64,000 nt of DNA from an uncultured Actinobacillus sp. (GTDB lineage: Bacteria; Pseudomonadota; Gammaproteobacteria; Enterobacterales; Pasteurellaceae): NCBI RefSeq assembly GCF_945915845.1, contig NZ_CAMEFX010000005.1:1-64000 (forward strand), in the 5' to 3' direction. Of the stretch, positions 16,451 through 26,628 are shown piece by piece. The first letter of the stretch is position 1; each line of letters opens with the position of its first letter. Below the pieces are notes generated by a model that worked only from the letters and a program-made list of their open reading frames with translations, was not told the DNA's origin and made no database searches. The position numbers were made by a program, and so were the translations under genes.

Positions 16451-16999
16451 ATGAAAAAAGCACTTTTAACACTTGCTTTAGTTGCAGCAACAGGTACAGC
16501 AGTTGCACACATGGATAAGCCAAATACAACAGAAGGCTTAAAAATTAATGTACAATTATTAGATCCTGTAAAGGGTAATCAAGATGTTGGTTTTGTGTCA
16601 GTCACGGAATCAAAATATGGTTTAGTGTTTACTCCTGAATTAAAAGGTTTAACTGCAGGTGTTCACGGTTTCCATATTCATGAGAACCCAAGCTGTGATG
16701 CTAAAGAAAAAGACGGCAAGTTAACTGCTGGTTTAGCTGCAGGTGGTCACTGGAATCCTAATGGTGCCAAAGCACATGGTTTCCCATGGTCTGATGAAGC
16801 GCATTTAGGCGATTTACCCGCGCTTTATGTGGATGCAGAAGGCAATGCGACTCATCCAGTATTAGCACCACGCTTAAAATCATTAGCGGATATTAAAGGC
16901 CGTTCAATTATGATTCATGCTGGTGGTGACAACCATTCTGATGAACCAAAACCATTAGGTGGTGGCGGTGCAAGAATGGCTTGTGGCGTAATTAAATAA
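16451..16999 (+). CDS. sodC: Periplasmic Cu/Zn superoxide dismutase
   Basis: Removes superoxide in the periplasm. 182 residues with signal peptide [20 protein letters not shown]. Copper ligands lie in [12 protein letters not shown]; zinc ligands and the bridging His lie in [24 protein letters not shown] (starting about residue 98); the electrostatic-loop His and Arg are near [14 protein letters not shown]. The conserved disulfide cysteines are Cys of NPSCD and Cys of MACGVIK. Gene is complete, monocistronic and followed by a strong terminator. Confidence 0.96.
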   Translation: MKKALLTLALVAATGTAVAHMDKPNTTEGLKINVQLLDPVKGNQDVGFVSVTESKYGLVFTPELKGLTAGVHGFHIHENPSCDAKEKDGKLTAGLAAGGHWNPNGAKAHGFPWSDEAHLGDLPALYVDAEGNATHPVLAPRLKSLADIKGRSIMIHAGGDNHSDEPKPLGGGGARMACGVIK

Positions 17000-17013
17000 G
17001 ACAAAATTGATTA

Positions 17014-17050
17014 AAATAAGCATGAAAATCAAACTTCATGCTTATTTTTT
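17014..17050 (+). terminator. sodC terminator
   Basis: AAATAAGCATGAA (17014-17026) and TTCATGCTTATTT (17035-17047) form a 13-bp stem with an 8-base loop, ending in a T tract. Confidence 0.9.
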
Positions 17051-17120
17051 TATTTTCTATTTGACAACGACATAAAATCTAGGTATTTATAACAACATTA
17101 GTTTCAATAAAGAAAATACT

Positions 17121-17189
17121 ATGAATTTTAACCGCACTTTAACTACCACCATTATTATGATTACCATGACGTTGTCTGTGGCGGGGTAG
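17121..17189 (+). CDS. thrL: thr operon leader peptide
   Basis: ATG at 17121 opens a 22-codon frame, MNFNRTLTTTIIMITMTLSV then AG, stop TAG 17187-17189. Six Thr and three Ile codons in the centre make it a classic threonine/isoleucine-sensing leader. Translation stalling when charged tRNA-Thr or tRNA-Ile is scarce would prevent the attenuator at 17213-17236 from forming. Notably the DNA uptake signal (ACCGCACTT) is embedded in the codons for N-R-T-L. It lies 94 bases before thrA. Confidence 0.85.
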   Translation: MNFNRTLTTTIIMITMTLSVAG

Positions 17190-17212
17190 TGCGAACAAAA
17201 GAATACCAAGAG

Positions 17213-17236
17213 ACCCGCACTTAAGCGGGTTTTTTT
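17213..17236 (+). terminator. thrL: thr attenuator
   Basis: ACCCGC (17213-17218), loop ACTTAA, GCGGGT (17225-17230) and seven T: an intrinsic terminator 24 bases after the leader peptide stop and before thrA. It is read-through controlled. Confidence 0.85.
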
Positions 17237-17282
17237 ATATGCCGATTTAGCAAACTCAACAAATTTTAAGAAGGAAAATATT

Positions 17283-19739
17283 ATGCGTGTACTTAAATTC
17301 GGTGGCACATCGCTTGCCAATCCAGAACGCTTTTTACAAGCAGCAGAGCTGATTGAAAAAGCCCATTTAGAAGAACAGGCGGCAGGTGTGCTTTCAGCTC
17401 CGGCTAAAATTACCAATCATCTCGTCGCGCTTTCTGAAAAAGCCAGCCAAAACCAACCTACCGATAGCCATTTCAATGACGCAGTAGAAATCTTCTACAA
17501 CATTATCAATGGATTACACGCCAAAAATAACAACTTCGATTTAGCCGGTACAAAAGCGTTAATTGACGCAGAATTTGCTCAAATTGCAGATTTGTTAGAT
17601 AACATTCGCGCTGCCGGTAAAGTGGAAGATGCGGTAAAAGCGACCATTGATTGCCGTGGTGAAAAATTATCTATTGCCATGATGAAAGCGTGGTTTGAAG
17701 CCTGTGGGTACAATGTGACCGTGATTAATCCAGTGGAAAAATTATTGGCATATGGTACTTATTTAGAAAGTAGCGTGGACATTGCAGAATCGACTAAGCG
17801 AATGGATGCCGGTTCTATTCCAAAACAGAATGTGGTTTTAATGGCCGGTTTTACCGCAGGTAATGAAAAAGGAGAGTTGGTTTTATTAGGTCGCAATGGT
17901 TCGGATTATTCGGCTGCTTGTTTAGCGGCTTGTTTAGGCGCAAGTGTGTGTGAGATTTGGACGGATGTGGATGGTGTGTTTACTTGTGACCCACGTTTAG
18001 TGGCTGACGCACGTTTATTGCCACACCTATCTTACCGTGAAGCCATGGAATTGTCTTATTTTGGGGCAAAAGTGATTCATCCACGTACAATCGGTCCATT
18101 GGTTCAAACAAATATTCCGTGCTTAATTAAAAATACAGGCAACCCAAGTGCGGCCGGCTCTGTAATTGATAGCGATGAAAATGCGTCTGAAGAATTACAG
18201 GTTAAAGGCATTACTAATTTAGATAACGTTTCAATGTTTAACGTTTCAGGTGCCGGAATGCAAGGTATGGTAGGAATGGCAGCACGCGTATTCTCCACGA
18301 TGTCGAAAGCAGGCATTTCAGTGATTTTAATTACCCAATCTTCATCCGAATACAGTATTAGCTTCTGTGTCCCGGCAAAATCTACAGAGCTTGCTTTGGA
18401 TGTGTTGAATGCAGAATTTGCCCATGAACTACAAACAGGCGACTTAGATAAGGTTGAAATTATTCGTGAATTGTCAATTGTATCTGTTGTCGGTGATGGT
18501 ATGCGTTCAGCGAAAGGGATTGCAGCACGTTTCTTCTCATCCTTAGCAGAAGCTAACATCAGCATTGTAGCGATTGCACAAGGTTCATCAGAACGCTCAA
18601 TTTCTGCAGTTGTACCAATGAATAAAGCGATTGAAGCGGTCAAAGCAACACATCAAGGGCTATTTAACAATAAAAAGTCTATTGACGTCTTCCTTGTTGG
18701 CGTAGGGGGCGTTGGTGGGGCTTTGATCGAGCAAATTAAACGCCAAAAAGAATTTTTAGCGAAAAAAGATATTGAAATTCGTGTTTGTGCTTTAGCCAAT
18801 GCAGATCAAATGTTACTCAATGAAAACGGCTTAAATTTAGATAACTGGAAAGACGATTTAGAGAATGCGATTCAGCCATCAGATTTTGATGTGTTGTTGT
18901 CTTTTATTAAGTTGCATCATGTGGTGAATCCTGTTTTTGTTGATTGTACTGCGGCGCAATCTGTTTCTAATCTTTACGCGAGAGCATTGCGTGAGGGTTT
19001 CCATGTGGTTACACCGAATAAGAAAGCCAATACAGGTAGCTTTGCTTATTATCAAGAATTACGCCAAGCTGCACGCCAAGGTCGCCATAAATTCTTATAT
19101 GAAACCAATGTGGGAGCAGGTTTACCTGTGATTGAGAATTTACAAAATTTACTGGCAGCAGGGGATGAAGTCGAAAAATTTGAAGGTATTCTTTCAGGTT
19201 CGTTATCTTTCATTTTCGGTAAATTAGAAGAAGGATTAACGTTATCTCAAGCGACCTTTATTGCGAAAGAAAAAGGCTTTACCGAACCTGATCCGCGTGA
19301 TGATCTCTCAGGTGCTGATGTGGCTCGCAAGTTGTTAATTCTTGCGCGTGAAACAGGTTTACCATTGGAATTTGAAGATATTGAGGTGGAAGGTGTATTA
19401 CCTAAAGGTTTTTCTGAGGGGATGAGCAAAGAAGAATTCTTGAAAATTTTGCCGGAAGTGGATGCTGAATTTAATAAGCGTGTTGAAGCAGCAAAAGCGG
19501 AAGGTAAAGTGTTGCGCTATGTGGGCTCAATTAATGGTAGCAAATGCCGTGTTGCGATTGAAGCGGTAGATGAAAATCATCCGCTCTATAAAGTGAAAGA
19601 TGGAGAAAATGCCCTTGCATTCTTAACGCGTTATTACAGCCCGATTCCATTATTATTACGTGGTTATGGGGCGGGTACTGATGTGACTGCCGCAGGAATT
19701 TTTGCAGATATTCTCCGCACTTTACAAGGAGGCGCGTAA
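17283..19739 (+). CDS. thrA: Bifunctional aspartokinase I / homoserine dehydrogenase I
   Basis: Catalyses the first and third steps from aspartate to threonine. 818 residues: aspartokinase domain first ([10 protein letters not shown] at 4-13, [10 protein letters not shown] about 206), two ACT regulatory repeats in the middle (about 315-460), then homoserine dehydrogenase ([14 protein letters not shown] near 475, [15 protein letters not shown], and [18 protein letters not shown]). RBS AAGGAAAAT before ATG 17283. Threonine feedback is expected through the ACT domains. Its TAA overlaps thrB's ATG by one base. Confidence 0.97.
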   Translation: MRVLKFGGTSLANPERFLQAAELIEKAHLEEQAAGVLSAPAKITNHLVALSEKASQNQPTDSHFNDAVEIFYNIINGLHAKNNNFDLAGTKALIDAEFAQIADLLDNIRAAGKVEDAVKATIDCRGEKLSIAMMKAWFEACGYNVTVINPVEKLLAYGTYLESSVDIAESTKRMDAGSIPKQNVVLMAGFTAGNEKGELVLLGRNGSDYSAACLAACLGASVCEIWTDVDGVFTCDPRLVADARLLPHLSYREAMELSYFGAKVIHPRTIGPLVQTNIPCLIKNTGNPSAAGSVIDSDENASEELQVKGITNLDNVSMFNVSGAGMQGMVGMAARVFSTMSKAGISVILITQSSSEYSISFCVPAKSTELALDVLNAEFAHELQTGDLDKVEIIRELSIVSVVGDGMRSAKGIAARFFSSLAEANISIVAIAQGSSERSISAVVPMNKAIEAVKATHQGLFNNKKSIDVFLVGVGGVGGALIEQIKRQKEFLAKKDIEIRVCALANADQMLLNENGLNLDNWKDDLENAIQPSDFDVLLSFIKLHHVVNPVFVDCTAAQSVSNLYARALREGFHVVTPNKKANTGSFAYYQELRQAARQGRHKFLYETNVGAGLPVIENLQNLLAAGDEVEKFEGILSGSLSFIFGKLEEGLTLSQATFIAKEKGFTEPDPRDDLSGADVARKLLILARETGLPLEFEDIEVEGVLPKGFSEGMSKEEFLKILPEVDAEFNKRVEAAKAEGKVLRYVGSINGSKCRVAIEAVDENHPLYKVKDGENALAFLTRYYSPIPLLLRGYGAGTDVTAAGIFADILRTLQGGA

Positions 19740-20686
19740 TGAGTTTACGTATTTATGCCCCTGCATCAAGTGCCAATATTAGCGTGGGTTTTGATACGCT
19801 TGGTGCAGCAATTTCCCCCATTGATGGCTCATTGTTAGGTGATGTGGTACAAATTGATGATATTGCAACTGGTTTTGAATTGGAAAGTGCGGGCTATTTT
19901 GTGCGTAAATTACCAAAAGAACCACAAAAAAATATCGTTTATCAGGCCTATGTATTATTTAGTGAACGTTTTAAATTACGTGGTGGGAATATTAAACCGT
20001 TACGTTTAACCCTTGAAAAAAATATGCCGATTGGTTCAGGGCTTGGCTCAAGTGCTTGTTCGATTGTAGCAGCATTGGTAGCATTAAATCAGTTCCATAA
20101 TGAACCTTTTTCTAAAATGGAATTATTAGAAATGATGGGGGAATTGGAAGGGCGAATTTCAGGTTCAATTCACTATGATAACGTTGCGCCTTGTTATTTA
20201 GGTGGTGTGCAATTAATGGTGGAAAGCCTTGGTAATATTAGTCAAACCTTACCGTTTTTTGATAACTGGTATTGGGTGTTGGCTTATCCCGGTATTGAAG
20301 TGTCAACAGCAGAAGCTCGTGCGATTTTACCAAAAAGCTATACACGCCAAGATGTGATAGCCCATGGTCGTCATTTAGGTAGTTTTGTACATGCTTGCCA
20401 TACCCATCAAGAAGTCTTAGCTGCACTTATGATGCAAGATGTGATCGCGGAGCCTTATCGTGCACAGTTGTTACCTAACTTCGCGGAGGTGAAACAAGCT
20501 ACTCGTGATTTAGGTGCGTTGGCAAGCGGTATTTCAGGCTCTGGCCCAACGATGTTCAGCATTGCTCCTGATTTACAAACCGCGATGAAGATAGAAAACT
20601 ATCTTGAGCAACATTATCTACAAAATAACGAAGGTTTTGTGCATATTTGTAAAGTGGATAATGCAGGCGCACGGGAATTAGCGTAA
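19739..20686 (+). CDS. thrB: Homoserine kinase
   Basis: Phosphorylates homoserine to O-phosphohomoserine. A 315-residue GHMP kinase with the phosphate loop [17 protein letters not shown] (about 97-113) and [13 protein letters not shown] near the C terminus. One-base stop/start overlap with thrA (TAATG) implies translational coupling. A paired uptake-sequence hairpin follows before thrC. Confidence 0.96.
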   Translation: MSLRIYAPASSANISVGFDTLGAAISPIDGSLLGDVVQIDDIATGFELESAGYFVRKLPKEPQKNIVYQAYVLFSERFKLRGGNIKPLRLTLEKNMPIGSGLGSSACSIVAALVALNQFHNEPFSKMELLEMMGELEGRISGSIHYDNVAPCYLGGVQLMVESLGNISQTLPFFDNWYWVLAYPGIEVSTAEARAILPKSYTRQDVIAHGRHLGSFVHACHTHQEVLAALMMQDVIAEPYRAQLLPNFAEVKQATRDLGALASGISGSGPTMFSIAPDLQTAMKIENYLEQHYLQNNEGFVHICKVDNAGARELA

Positions 20687-20702
20687 AATACCCCAAAATT
20701 TA

Positions 20703-20727
20703 ACCGCACTTTACCTCAAAGTGCGGT
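20703..20727 (+). terminator. Inverted uptake-sequence hairpin between thrB and thrC
   Basis: ACCGCACTTT (20703-20712) and AAAGTGCGGT (20718-20727) form a perfect 10-bp stem with a 5-base loop. Lacking a long T run and lying inside the operon, it may partly attenuate thrC or protect the thrAB message end. Confidence 0.5.
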
Positions 20728-20755
20728 CTGTTTTACTAAAGATTGGAAGACAAAT

Positions 20756-22030
20756 ATGAAGTTATACAACATTAAACACCCAGAAGAACAAGTTAATTTC
20801 TCGCAAGCGGTACGCCAAGGTTTAGGTAAAGATCAAGGTTTATTCTTTCCTGAAACTATCCCAACCTTAGATAATATTGATGAATTATTAGCGTTACCAT
20901 TAGTTGAACGCAGCCAAAAAATCTTAGGGGCAATTATCGGTGATGAAATCCCAACAGATAAATTAAATGCGATGGTAAAAAACGCCTTTACTTTCCCTGC
21001 GCCCGTGGAAAAAGTCGAAGAGGGTGTTTATGCCCTTGAGTTATTCCATGGTCCAACTCTGGCGTTTAAAGACTTTGGCGGTCGTTTTATGGCACAAGCC
21101 TTAGCCGCTGTGCGTGGTGATGGCAAAATTACCATTTTAACCGCCACATCAGGCGACACCGGTGCAGCAGTGGCGCATGCGTTTTATGGCTTGGAAAATA
21201 TTGATGTGGTAATTTTGTATCCAAAAGGCAAAATCAGCCCATTACAAGAAAAATTATTCTGTACGTTAGGCGGTAATATTCGCACTGTGGCGATTAACGC
21301 AGACTTTGATGCTTGCCAAGCCTTAGTGAAACAAGCCTTTGATGACGCAGAATTACGTCAAGCTATCGGTTTAAATTCAGCTAACTCCATCAATATCAGC
21401 CGTTTATTGGCACAAATTTGTTACTACTTTGAGGCCGCAGCACAACTCAGCCCGGCTGAGCGTCAAAATTTAGTGGTTTCGGTACCAAGTGGTAACTTTG
21501 GTAATCTAACCGCAGGTTTAATCGCCAAAACCTTAGGTTTGCCGATCAAACGCTTTATCGCCTCAACCAACGCCAACGACACGGTTCCGCGTTATTTGAA
21601 ATCAGGCGAATGGTCGCCAAATGCTACCGTTGCCACCCTTTCTAACGCCATGGATGTGAGCCGTCCGAACAACTGGCCGCGTGTGGAAGAGTTGTTTAAA
21701 CGCAATGGATGGGGGTTATCTGAGCTAGGTGCGGGGGCATTGACTGATGTTGAAACGGAAGAGGCATTAAAAGCTCAGTATGCTAAAGGTTATTTGTGTG
21801 AGCCACACGGTGCAATTGCTTATCAAGTATTAAAAGATCAATTACAAGCTGGCGAGACAGGCTTATTCCTTTGCACCGCACACCCAGCGAAATTTAAAGA
21901 AAGCGTTGAGCGTATTTTAAATATCGAACTACCATTGCCGGAAGCCTTGGATAAACACAATAAATTACCATTGCTTTCAGATGAAATGGACGCGGATTTT
22001 GCACAATTACGTGCTTATTTGTTGAAATAA
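20756..22030 (+). CDS. thrC: Threonine synthase
   Basis: A PLP enzyme converting O-phosphohomoserine to threonine. 424 residues with the N-terminal MKLYNIKHPEEQVNFSQAV typical of the family, the PLP Lys in LAFKDFGGRFM (about 107), TSGDTGAAV, and SVPSGNFGN in the centre. GGAAGA precedes the ATG. It ends the thr operon and is followed by a terminator. Confidence 0.96.
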   Translation: MKLYNIKHPEEQVNFSQAVRQGLGKDQGLFFPETIPTLDNIDELLALPLVERSQKILGAIIGDEIPTDKLNAMVKNAFTFPAPVEKVEEGVYALELFHGPTLAFKDFGGRFMAQALAAVRGDGKITILTATSGDTGAAVAHAFYGLENIDVVILYPKGKISPLQEKLFCTLGGNIRTVAINADFDACQALVKQAFDDAELRQAIGLNSANSINISRLLAQICYYFEAAAQLSPAERQNLVVSVPSGNFGNLTAGLIAKTLGLPIKRFIASTNANDTVPRYLKSGEWSPNATVATLSNAMDVSRPNNWPRVEELFKRNGWGLSELGAGALTDVETEEALKAQYAKGYLCEPHGAIAYQVLKDQLQAGETGLFLCTAHPAKFKESVERILNIELPLPEALDKHNKLPLLSDEMDADFAQLRAYLLK

Positions 22031-22042
22031 TCAACCATAACG

Positions 22043-22066
22043 GGTGGGCTTGCCCCACCTTTTTTA
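22043..22066 (+). terminator. thrC terminator
   Basis: GGTGGG (22043-22048) pairs with CCCACC (22054-22059), then TTTTTTATT. Confidence 0.85.
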
Positions 22067-22079
22067 TTAAGGAATTTTT

Positions 22080-22424
22080 ATGATCATTGTTTACGGCATT
22101 AAAAACTGCGACACCGTGAAAAAAGCCCTAAAATGGCTGGCGGATCATCAGATTGAACACAAACTTCACGATTACCGCGTGGACGGCTTAGGCCCGAATT
22201 TTTTAACGCAAGCGGAAAACCAATTCGGTTGGGATAACTTGGTGAATAAGCGCAGCACCACGTGGCGTAATTTGGATGAGAATATCAAAAAAACACTCGA
22301 CAAACCCACCGCACTTCGTGTGTTGGCAGAACAGCCGACCTTGATTAAACGCCCGATTATTCTACAAGATAACATCGCATTGATTGGGTTTAATGAAAAA
22401 GACTATGCAGAAAAATTAAAATAA
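22080..22424 (+). CDS. yffB: ArsC/Spx-family protein YffB
   Basis: A 114-residue thioredoxin-fold protein of the ArsC/Spx/MgsR family: [16 protein letters not shown] near the N terminus carries the single Cys, and LIKRPIIL is the conserved second half. The E. coli relative YffB was reported to bind glutathione; its physiological role is unclear. Its stop overlaps the ATG of dapE by one base, the same pairing seen in E. coli. Confidence 0.9.
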   Translation: MIIVYGIKNCDTVKKALKWLADHQIEHKLHDYRVDGLGPNFLTQAENQFGWDNLVNKRSTTWRNLDENIKKTLDKPTALRVLAEQPTLIKRPIILQDNIALIGFNEKDYAEKLK

Positions 22425-23554
22425 TGAAAAACGAAATTATCAATCTTGCACAAAATTTAATTCGTCGTCCATCTATTTCCCCTGATGACCAAGGTTGTCA
22501 GCAAATGATCGCGGAACGTTTGGCAAATTTAGGTTTTGAAATCGAATGGATGAATTTTGGTGAAACCACCAACTTATGGGCAAAACATGGTTCAACTAAG
22601 CCTTTAGTTGCATTTGCGGGGCATACGGATGTGGTGCCAACCGGGGATGAAAGCCAATGGCAATATCCGCCTTTTAACGCAGAAATTGTGGGCGATATGC
22701 TCTATGGACGTGGGGCAGCAGATATGAAGGGTTCTCTTGCGGCAATGATTGTGGCGGCGGAAGAATATGTCAAAGCCAATCCTAATCACAGCGGAACCAT
22801 TGCATTTTTGATTACCTCTGACGAAGAAGCCGCTGCCAAAGACGGCACAACGAAAGTAGTGGATGCCTTAATGGCACGTGGCGAATTGATTGATTATTGT
22901 ATGGTGGGCGAGCCGTCAAGTAGCCAAACTCTTGGTGATATTGTGAAAAACGGTCGCCGCGGTTCTATTACAGGCAACCTTTATATTCAAGGGATTCAAG
23001 GACATGTGGCGTATCCGCATTTGGCGGATAATCCTGTGCATAAAGCCGCGCCTTTTTTAACAGAATTAACTCAATATCAATGGGATAAGGGCAATGAATT
23101 TTTCCCACCGACCAGTTTGCAAATTGCCAATATTCAAGCAGGCACAGGCAGTAATAACGTGATCCCTGGGGAACTTTATGTGCAATTTAATTTGCGTTAT
23201 TGCACGGAAGTCACCGATGAAATCATTAAAAATAAAGTGGCGGAAATGCTGCAAAAACACGGTTTAACTTACCGAATTGAATGGAATTTATCAGGTAAGC
23301 CATTCTTAACTAAACCGAATAAATTAGTGAAAGCGGTGGTGGACAGCCTTGAGCAAATTGTCGGTATTACGCCAAAATTAGACACAGGCGGCGGCACCTC
23401 TGATGCCCGTTTTATCGCTTTAATGGGCGGTGAAGTGGTGGAGTTAGGGCCACTGAACGCCACGATTCACAAAGTGAATGAATGTGTCAGTGTGACAGAT
23501 TTAGCCACCCTTGGCGATGTGTACAAACAAATGTTGGTAAACTTGTTGGATTAA
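22424..23554 (+). CDS. dapE: Succinyl-diaminopimelate desuccinylase
   Basis: A zinc-dependent M20-family hydrolase producing LL-diaminopimelate for lysine and peptidoglycan. 376 residues; metal ligands lie in [13 protein letters not shown] (His about 67), [10 protein letters not shown] (Asp about 100), the catalytic pair in [12 protein letters not shown] (about 134), and [13 protein letters not shown] near the end. It is coupled to yffB upstream (TAATG) and followed one base later by the M15 peptidase gene. Confidence 0.96.
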   Translation: MKNEIINLAQNLIRRPSISPDDQGCQQMIAERLANLGFEIEWMNFGETTNLWAKHGSTKPLVAFAGHTDVVPTGDESQWQYPPFNAEIVGDMLYGRGAADMKGSLAAMIVAAEEYVKANPNHSGTIAFLITSDEEAAAKDGTTKVVDALMARGELIDYCMVGEPSSSQTLGDIVKNGRRGSITGNLYIQGIQGHVAYPHLADNPVHKAAPFLTELTQYQWDKGNEFFPPTSLQIANIQAGTGSNNVIPGELYVQFNLRYCTEVTDEIIKNKVAEMLQKHGLTYRIEWNLSGKPFLTKPNKLVKAVVDSLEQIVGITPKLDTGGGTSDARFIALMGGEVVELGPLNATIHKVNECVSVTDLATLGDVYKQMLVNLLD

Positions 23555-23555
23555 T

Positions 23556-24236
23556 ATGACCTTAACTGCGGAACAATTAACCGGCAAGGTGCGTTCGCAT
23601 CTGGTGAATTTACCTTGTCCCCATTCGCCGAACCATTTTTTACAACCCCAAGCGGCGCGAGCTTTCCTGTCTTTGCAAAAAAGTGCGGTGGAAAATGGCT
23701 TTAATTTACAACCTGCCAGCAGTTTTCGCGATTTTCAGCGTCAACAGCTGATTTGGAACGGCAAATTTAACGGCGAACGCAAAGTGCATGATGATCAGGG
23801 AAAGGCTTTAGATTTAACCGCACTTTCCGATTGGGAAAAATTGCAGGCGATATTACGTTGGTCAGCGATGCCGGGGGCAAGCCGTCATCATTGGGGAACG
23901 GAAGTCGATTTCTTCGATCCTGATTTATTGCCTCAAAATCAAGGCTTGCAACTGGAGCCTTGGGAATATGAACAAGGGGGGTATTTTGCGGATTTAAGCG
24001 CGTGGCTGGCGGATAATTTGGAAAAATTTGATTTTGCTTTGCCGTTTATGCAATCCCACAAAACCCTTGAAGTTGGGCGCGAACCTTGGCATATCAGCTA
24101 TCTTCCCTTGGCAGAAATTGCCGCGCAACAATTCACCCCGGCGATCTTAATTGAGAGTTGGCAGAATGAAGACATTGCCGGAAAAGCATGTTTGCTTACC
24201 CATTTAGGCGAGATTTTTCAGCGGTTTGTGTTGTAA
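23556..24236 (+). CDS. M15-family D-alanyl-D-alanine carboxypeptidase-like protein
   Basis: A 226-residue VanY/M15-type zinc peptidase. It has SSFRDFQRQQLIWNGKF, then the zinc motif SRHHWGTEVDFFD (His and Asp ligands) and EPWHISYL with the third His: the complete M15 metal site. No signal peptide is visible at the N terminus (MTLTAEQLTGKV), so it may act on cytoplasmic muropeptides or be exported unconventionally. It is the last gene of yffB-dapE, starting 1 base after the dapE stop, so linked to wall metabolism. Confidence 0.85.
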   Translation: MTLTAEQLTGKVRSHLVNLPCPHSPNHFLQPQAARAFLSLQKSAVENGFNLQPASSFRDFQRQQLIWNGKFNGERKVHDDQGKALDLTALSDWEKLQAILRWSAMPGASRHHWGTEVDFFDPDLLPQNQGLQLEPWEYEQGGYFADLSAWLADNLEKFDFALPFMQSHKTLEVGREPWHISYLPLAEIAAQQFTPAILIESWQNEDIAGKACLLTHLGEIFQRFVL

Positions 24237-24245
24237 ATACATAGG

Positions 24246-24275
24246 AAAAGTGCGGTGAAATTTCACCGCACTTTT
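24246..24275. terminator. Uptake-sequence palindrome terminator
   Basis: A perfect 30-bp palindrome (15-bp arms, 24246-24260 and 24261-24275) made of AAAAGTGCGGTGAAA and its complement, 9 bases after the M15 peptidase stop. It is two uptake signals serving as a terminator. Confidence 0.7.
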
Positions 24276-24290
24276 CAGACCGATGACAAG

Positions 24291-24431
24291 CCCTATACGA
24301 GCCGTATAGGGTTACTTAATCTGAGCCGCTCTGCGGCTCTTCCTTTCAGCCCCAGCGGGGCTGGGCTTAATGAACCTAGCACGGCTCGTGCTAGGTTATG
24401 TCTCAACGATGAGCTTTGTCAGAAATCTGAC
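24291..24431. repeat. Cluster of five tight hairpins
   Basis: Five consecutive perfect stems occupy 141 bp. CCCTATACG-AGC-CGTATAGGG is at 24291-24311. GAGCCGC-TCT-GCGGCTC is at 24323-24339. CAGCCCC-AGC-GGGGCTG is at 24347-24363. The fourth (24373-24397) has 11-bp arms AACCTAGCACG and CGTGCTAGGTT around GCT. GTCAGA-AA-TCTGAC is at 24418-24431. The first four have 3-base loops and unrelated stem sequences, so they are not copies of one repeat. They lie between two convergent genes. Function unknown. Confidence 0.7.
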
Positions 24432-24454
24432 TTTCGTCTATTATGCCTTTTGTT

Positions 24455-25000
24455 TTAATCTTGCAAAATCAATGTTTTCAAATATTGATAAATGTCACGA
24501 TACGCCTTAGGCGGTTTATTTTGTGCCTTTTCTTTTTGCGCGGAACGAATTAAATTGCGCAAGTGTTGGCGATCGGCATTTGGATGTTCGTCCAACAATT
24601 TCGCTAAAGCATCATCACCTTGTTCCACTAATTCATCGCGTAACAATTCCAGTTTATGCAATATGGCTTGTTGCTGATTATGCTTGTTTTCGATTTTATC
24701 TAGGCTTTCGCGAATATGGTTAATTTCCTCTTCCGTTGCCGAACGAAGTAATTTACCGATAAATTGCAATTGGCGGCGTTTGGCTTCTAAACGAGAACGG
24801 CGTGCTAAATTGATGGCATCTAGCAAGGTTTCATCCAGTTGGATTTTATCCAAATTCGTTTGTGTGAGTTCCACTAATTTTGAACCCAACTTTTTTAATT
24901 CTTCCGCATCGCGTTTAATTTCGCTTTTGCTCACCCAAATAATTTCTTCTTGTTCGTCATCAGTCCAATCTAATTCAGGCTTTTTGCCACGTTTTTTCAT
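24455..25000 (-). CDS. darP: Ribosome biogenesis factor DarP (YjgA)
   Basis: A 181-residue highly charged helical protein, DUF615. [20 protein letters not shown] at the start and [12 protein letters not shown] at the end are the family's conserved blocks. In E. coli it associates with late 50S precursors. The gene is divergent from pmbA, a neighbour pairing seen in E. coli. Its 3' end meets the hairpin cluster. Confidence 0.92.
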   Translation of the reverse strand: MKKRGKKPELDWTDDEQEEIIWVSKSEIKRDAEELKKLGSKLVELTQTNLDKIQLDETLLDAINLARRSRLEAKRRQLQFIGKLLRSATEEEINHIRESLDKIENKHNQQQAILHKLELLRDELVEQGDDALAKLLDEHPNADRQHLRNLIRSAQKEKAQNKPPKAYRDIYQYLKTLILQD

Positions 25001-25070
25001 TCTTTCAAATCCTATTTATTCAAATTTTGCGCCATTTTAGCAAATAAGCTACAATGCGACAAATTTTCAG

Positions 25071-25096
25071 GTAGGGCGAATAGGCGAAGCTACCAA
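25071..25096. repeat. TAGGGCG-type short palindrome
   Basis: GTAGGGCGAAT at 25071-25081 is followed by an imperfect reverse arm (GCTACC, 25089-25094). It shares TAGGGCGAAT with the repeats at 53562 and 57525 and lies just before pmbA. Confidence 0.4.
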
Positions 25097-25118
25097 GTCG
25101 TATGGATTTAAAGGAAAA

Positions 25119-26477
25119 ATGGTCAAAACAGAACAACATTCAACCGCGCTTTTAAAAGTGCAAGAACAAGAATTACGTGAAGCCGTGAGCTATGCCGTTG
25201 AAATTGCCACTCAAGCAGGTGCAACAGCCGAAGTGGCGGTAACAAAAGTCAGCGGATTATCCGTTTCAACCCGTTTGCGCGAAGTGGAAAACGTGGAATT
25301 TAATAACGATGGTGCTCTAGGCATTTCCGTTTATTTAGGGCAGCAAAAAGGCAATGCGTCAACCTCTGATTTAAGTCCGGCAGCCATTAAAAATGCTGTG
25401 GAATCAGCGTTGGCCATTGCGAAATATACTTCAGCGGATGATTGTGCGGGGCTTGCACCAAAAGAATTAATGGCATTTGATGCCCCTGATTTAGAGTTAT
25501 ATCACCCTGCAGAGATTGACGTGGATCAAGCAATTGACTTGGCGTTGCAAGCGGAAAGCGCAGCATTAGATTATGATAAGCGTATCGTAAACAGCAATGG
25601 CACCAGTTTTAATTCTCATCAAGGTGTGCGTGTTTATGGCAATAGCTATGGAATGTTGCAAAGCTATTTATCCAGTCGTTATTCTATTTCTTGTTCGGTA
25701 TTAAGCGGCGCGGATGACCAACTTGAGAGCGATTATGAATACACGGTTTCACGGAACGTCACAGCGTTAGAAAGTCCAGAATGGGTCGGGCACAACGCTT
25801 CGCAAAAAGCCATTGCGCGTTTAAATCCGCAAAAAATCGCAACCCAAGAAAGCCCGGTCATTTTCTTGAACGATGTGGCAACGGGATTGATTAGCCATCT
25901 AGCGGCAGCGATTAGCGGCGGCAGCCTGTATCGTCAAAACAGCTTTTTGTTAGATCATTTAGGCAAACAAGTGTTACCGGATTGGTTTGAAATCAATGAA
26001 CATCCGCACTTAATCGGACGTTTAGCCTCAACGCCTTTTGATAGCGAGGGCGTTCGTACTTCAGATAAAGCAATCATCAAAGACGGCGTTTTGCAAACCT
26101 ATTTACTCACCAGTTATAGTGGCAAAAAATTAGGGATGCAAAGTACAGGGCATGCCGGTGGGATTCATAACTGGTTAGTAAAACCGAATTTGCAAGGAAA
26201 ACTCACCGCACTTTTACGCCAAATGGGAACAGGGTTGTTGGTCACGGATTTAATGGGGCAGGGCATTAATATGGTGACGGGGGACTACAGCCGTGGTGCT
26301 TCTGGTTTTTGGGTGGAAAATGGTGAAATTCAATATCCGGTTTCTGAAATTACTATTGCAGGGGATTTGAAAACCATGTTGCACAATATCGTTGCAGTGG
26401 CTGATGATATTGAACATCGTTCAAATATCCAAACAGGGTCTATTTTGCTTGAAAATATGAAAATTTCAGGGAATTAG
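25119..26477 (+). CDS. pmbA: Metalloprotease PmbA (TldE)
   Basis: The TldE half of the TldD/TldE protease, needed in E. coli to mature microcin B17 and to degrade CcdA; in TldD/TldE the catalytic zinc site is in TldD. 452 residues: early [17 protein letters not shown], then [33 protein letters not shown] and the terminal [25 protein letters not shown] precedes the start. tldD is not in this window, so the partner is elsewhere. Confidence 0.94.
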   Translation: MVKTEQHSTALLKVQEQELREAVSYAVEIATQAGATAEVAVTKVSGLSVSTRLREVENVEFNNDGALGISVYLGQQKGNASTSDLSPAAIKNAVESALAIAKYTSADDCAGLAPKELMAFDAPDLELYHPAEIDVDQAIDLALQAESAALDYDKRIVNSNGTSFNSHQGVRVYGNSYGMLQSYLSSRYSISCSVLSGADDQLESDYEYTVSRNVTALESPEWVGHNASQKAIARLNPQKIATQESPVIFLNDVATGLISHLAAAISGGSLYRQNSFLLDHLGKQVLPDWFEINEHPHLIGRLASTPFDSEGVRTSDKAIIKDGVLQTYLLTSYSGKKLGMQSTGHAGGIHNWLVKPNLQGKLTALLRQMGTGLLVTDLMGQGINMVTGDYSRGASGFWVENGEIQYPVSEITIAGDLKTMLHNIVAVADDIEHRSNIQTGSILLENMKISGN

Positions 26478-26496
26478 AGACGGTTTGTGCTTCATA

Positions 26497-26524
26497 AAAA
26501 GATCGCTTAAATGCGGTCTTTTTT
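26497..26524 (+). terminator. pmbA terminator
   Basis: AAAAGATCGC (26497-26506) pairs with GCGGTCTTTT (26513-26522) with one G-T pair, then TTA. Confidence 0.75.
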
Positions 26525-26628
26525 ATTTGTTATTAACAGAATGAAGTCCGTTCATTTTTTAGCAGGCGAGGTAAAAGATAAATAAAAAAGGAAGCCTTGC
26601 GTTGCTTCCCTTTGATGTTCTATGCTTT

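Noticed and set aside
17087-17416. 109-residue minus-strand frame over thrL
   Set aside because: It spans the leader peptide, attenuator and thrA start, all better explained on the plus strand.
18104-18643. 179-residue minus-strand frame inside thrA
   Set aside because: Antisense shadow of the aspartokinase ACT region.
24246-24431. CRISPR array
   Set aside because: The hairpins have different sequences and no regular spacer/repeat structure, and there are no cas genes in the window.
24255-24458. 67-residue frame across the hairpin cluster
   Set aside because: Translation simply reads through palindromes; no ribosome site and no protein-like composition.
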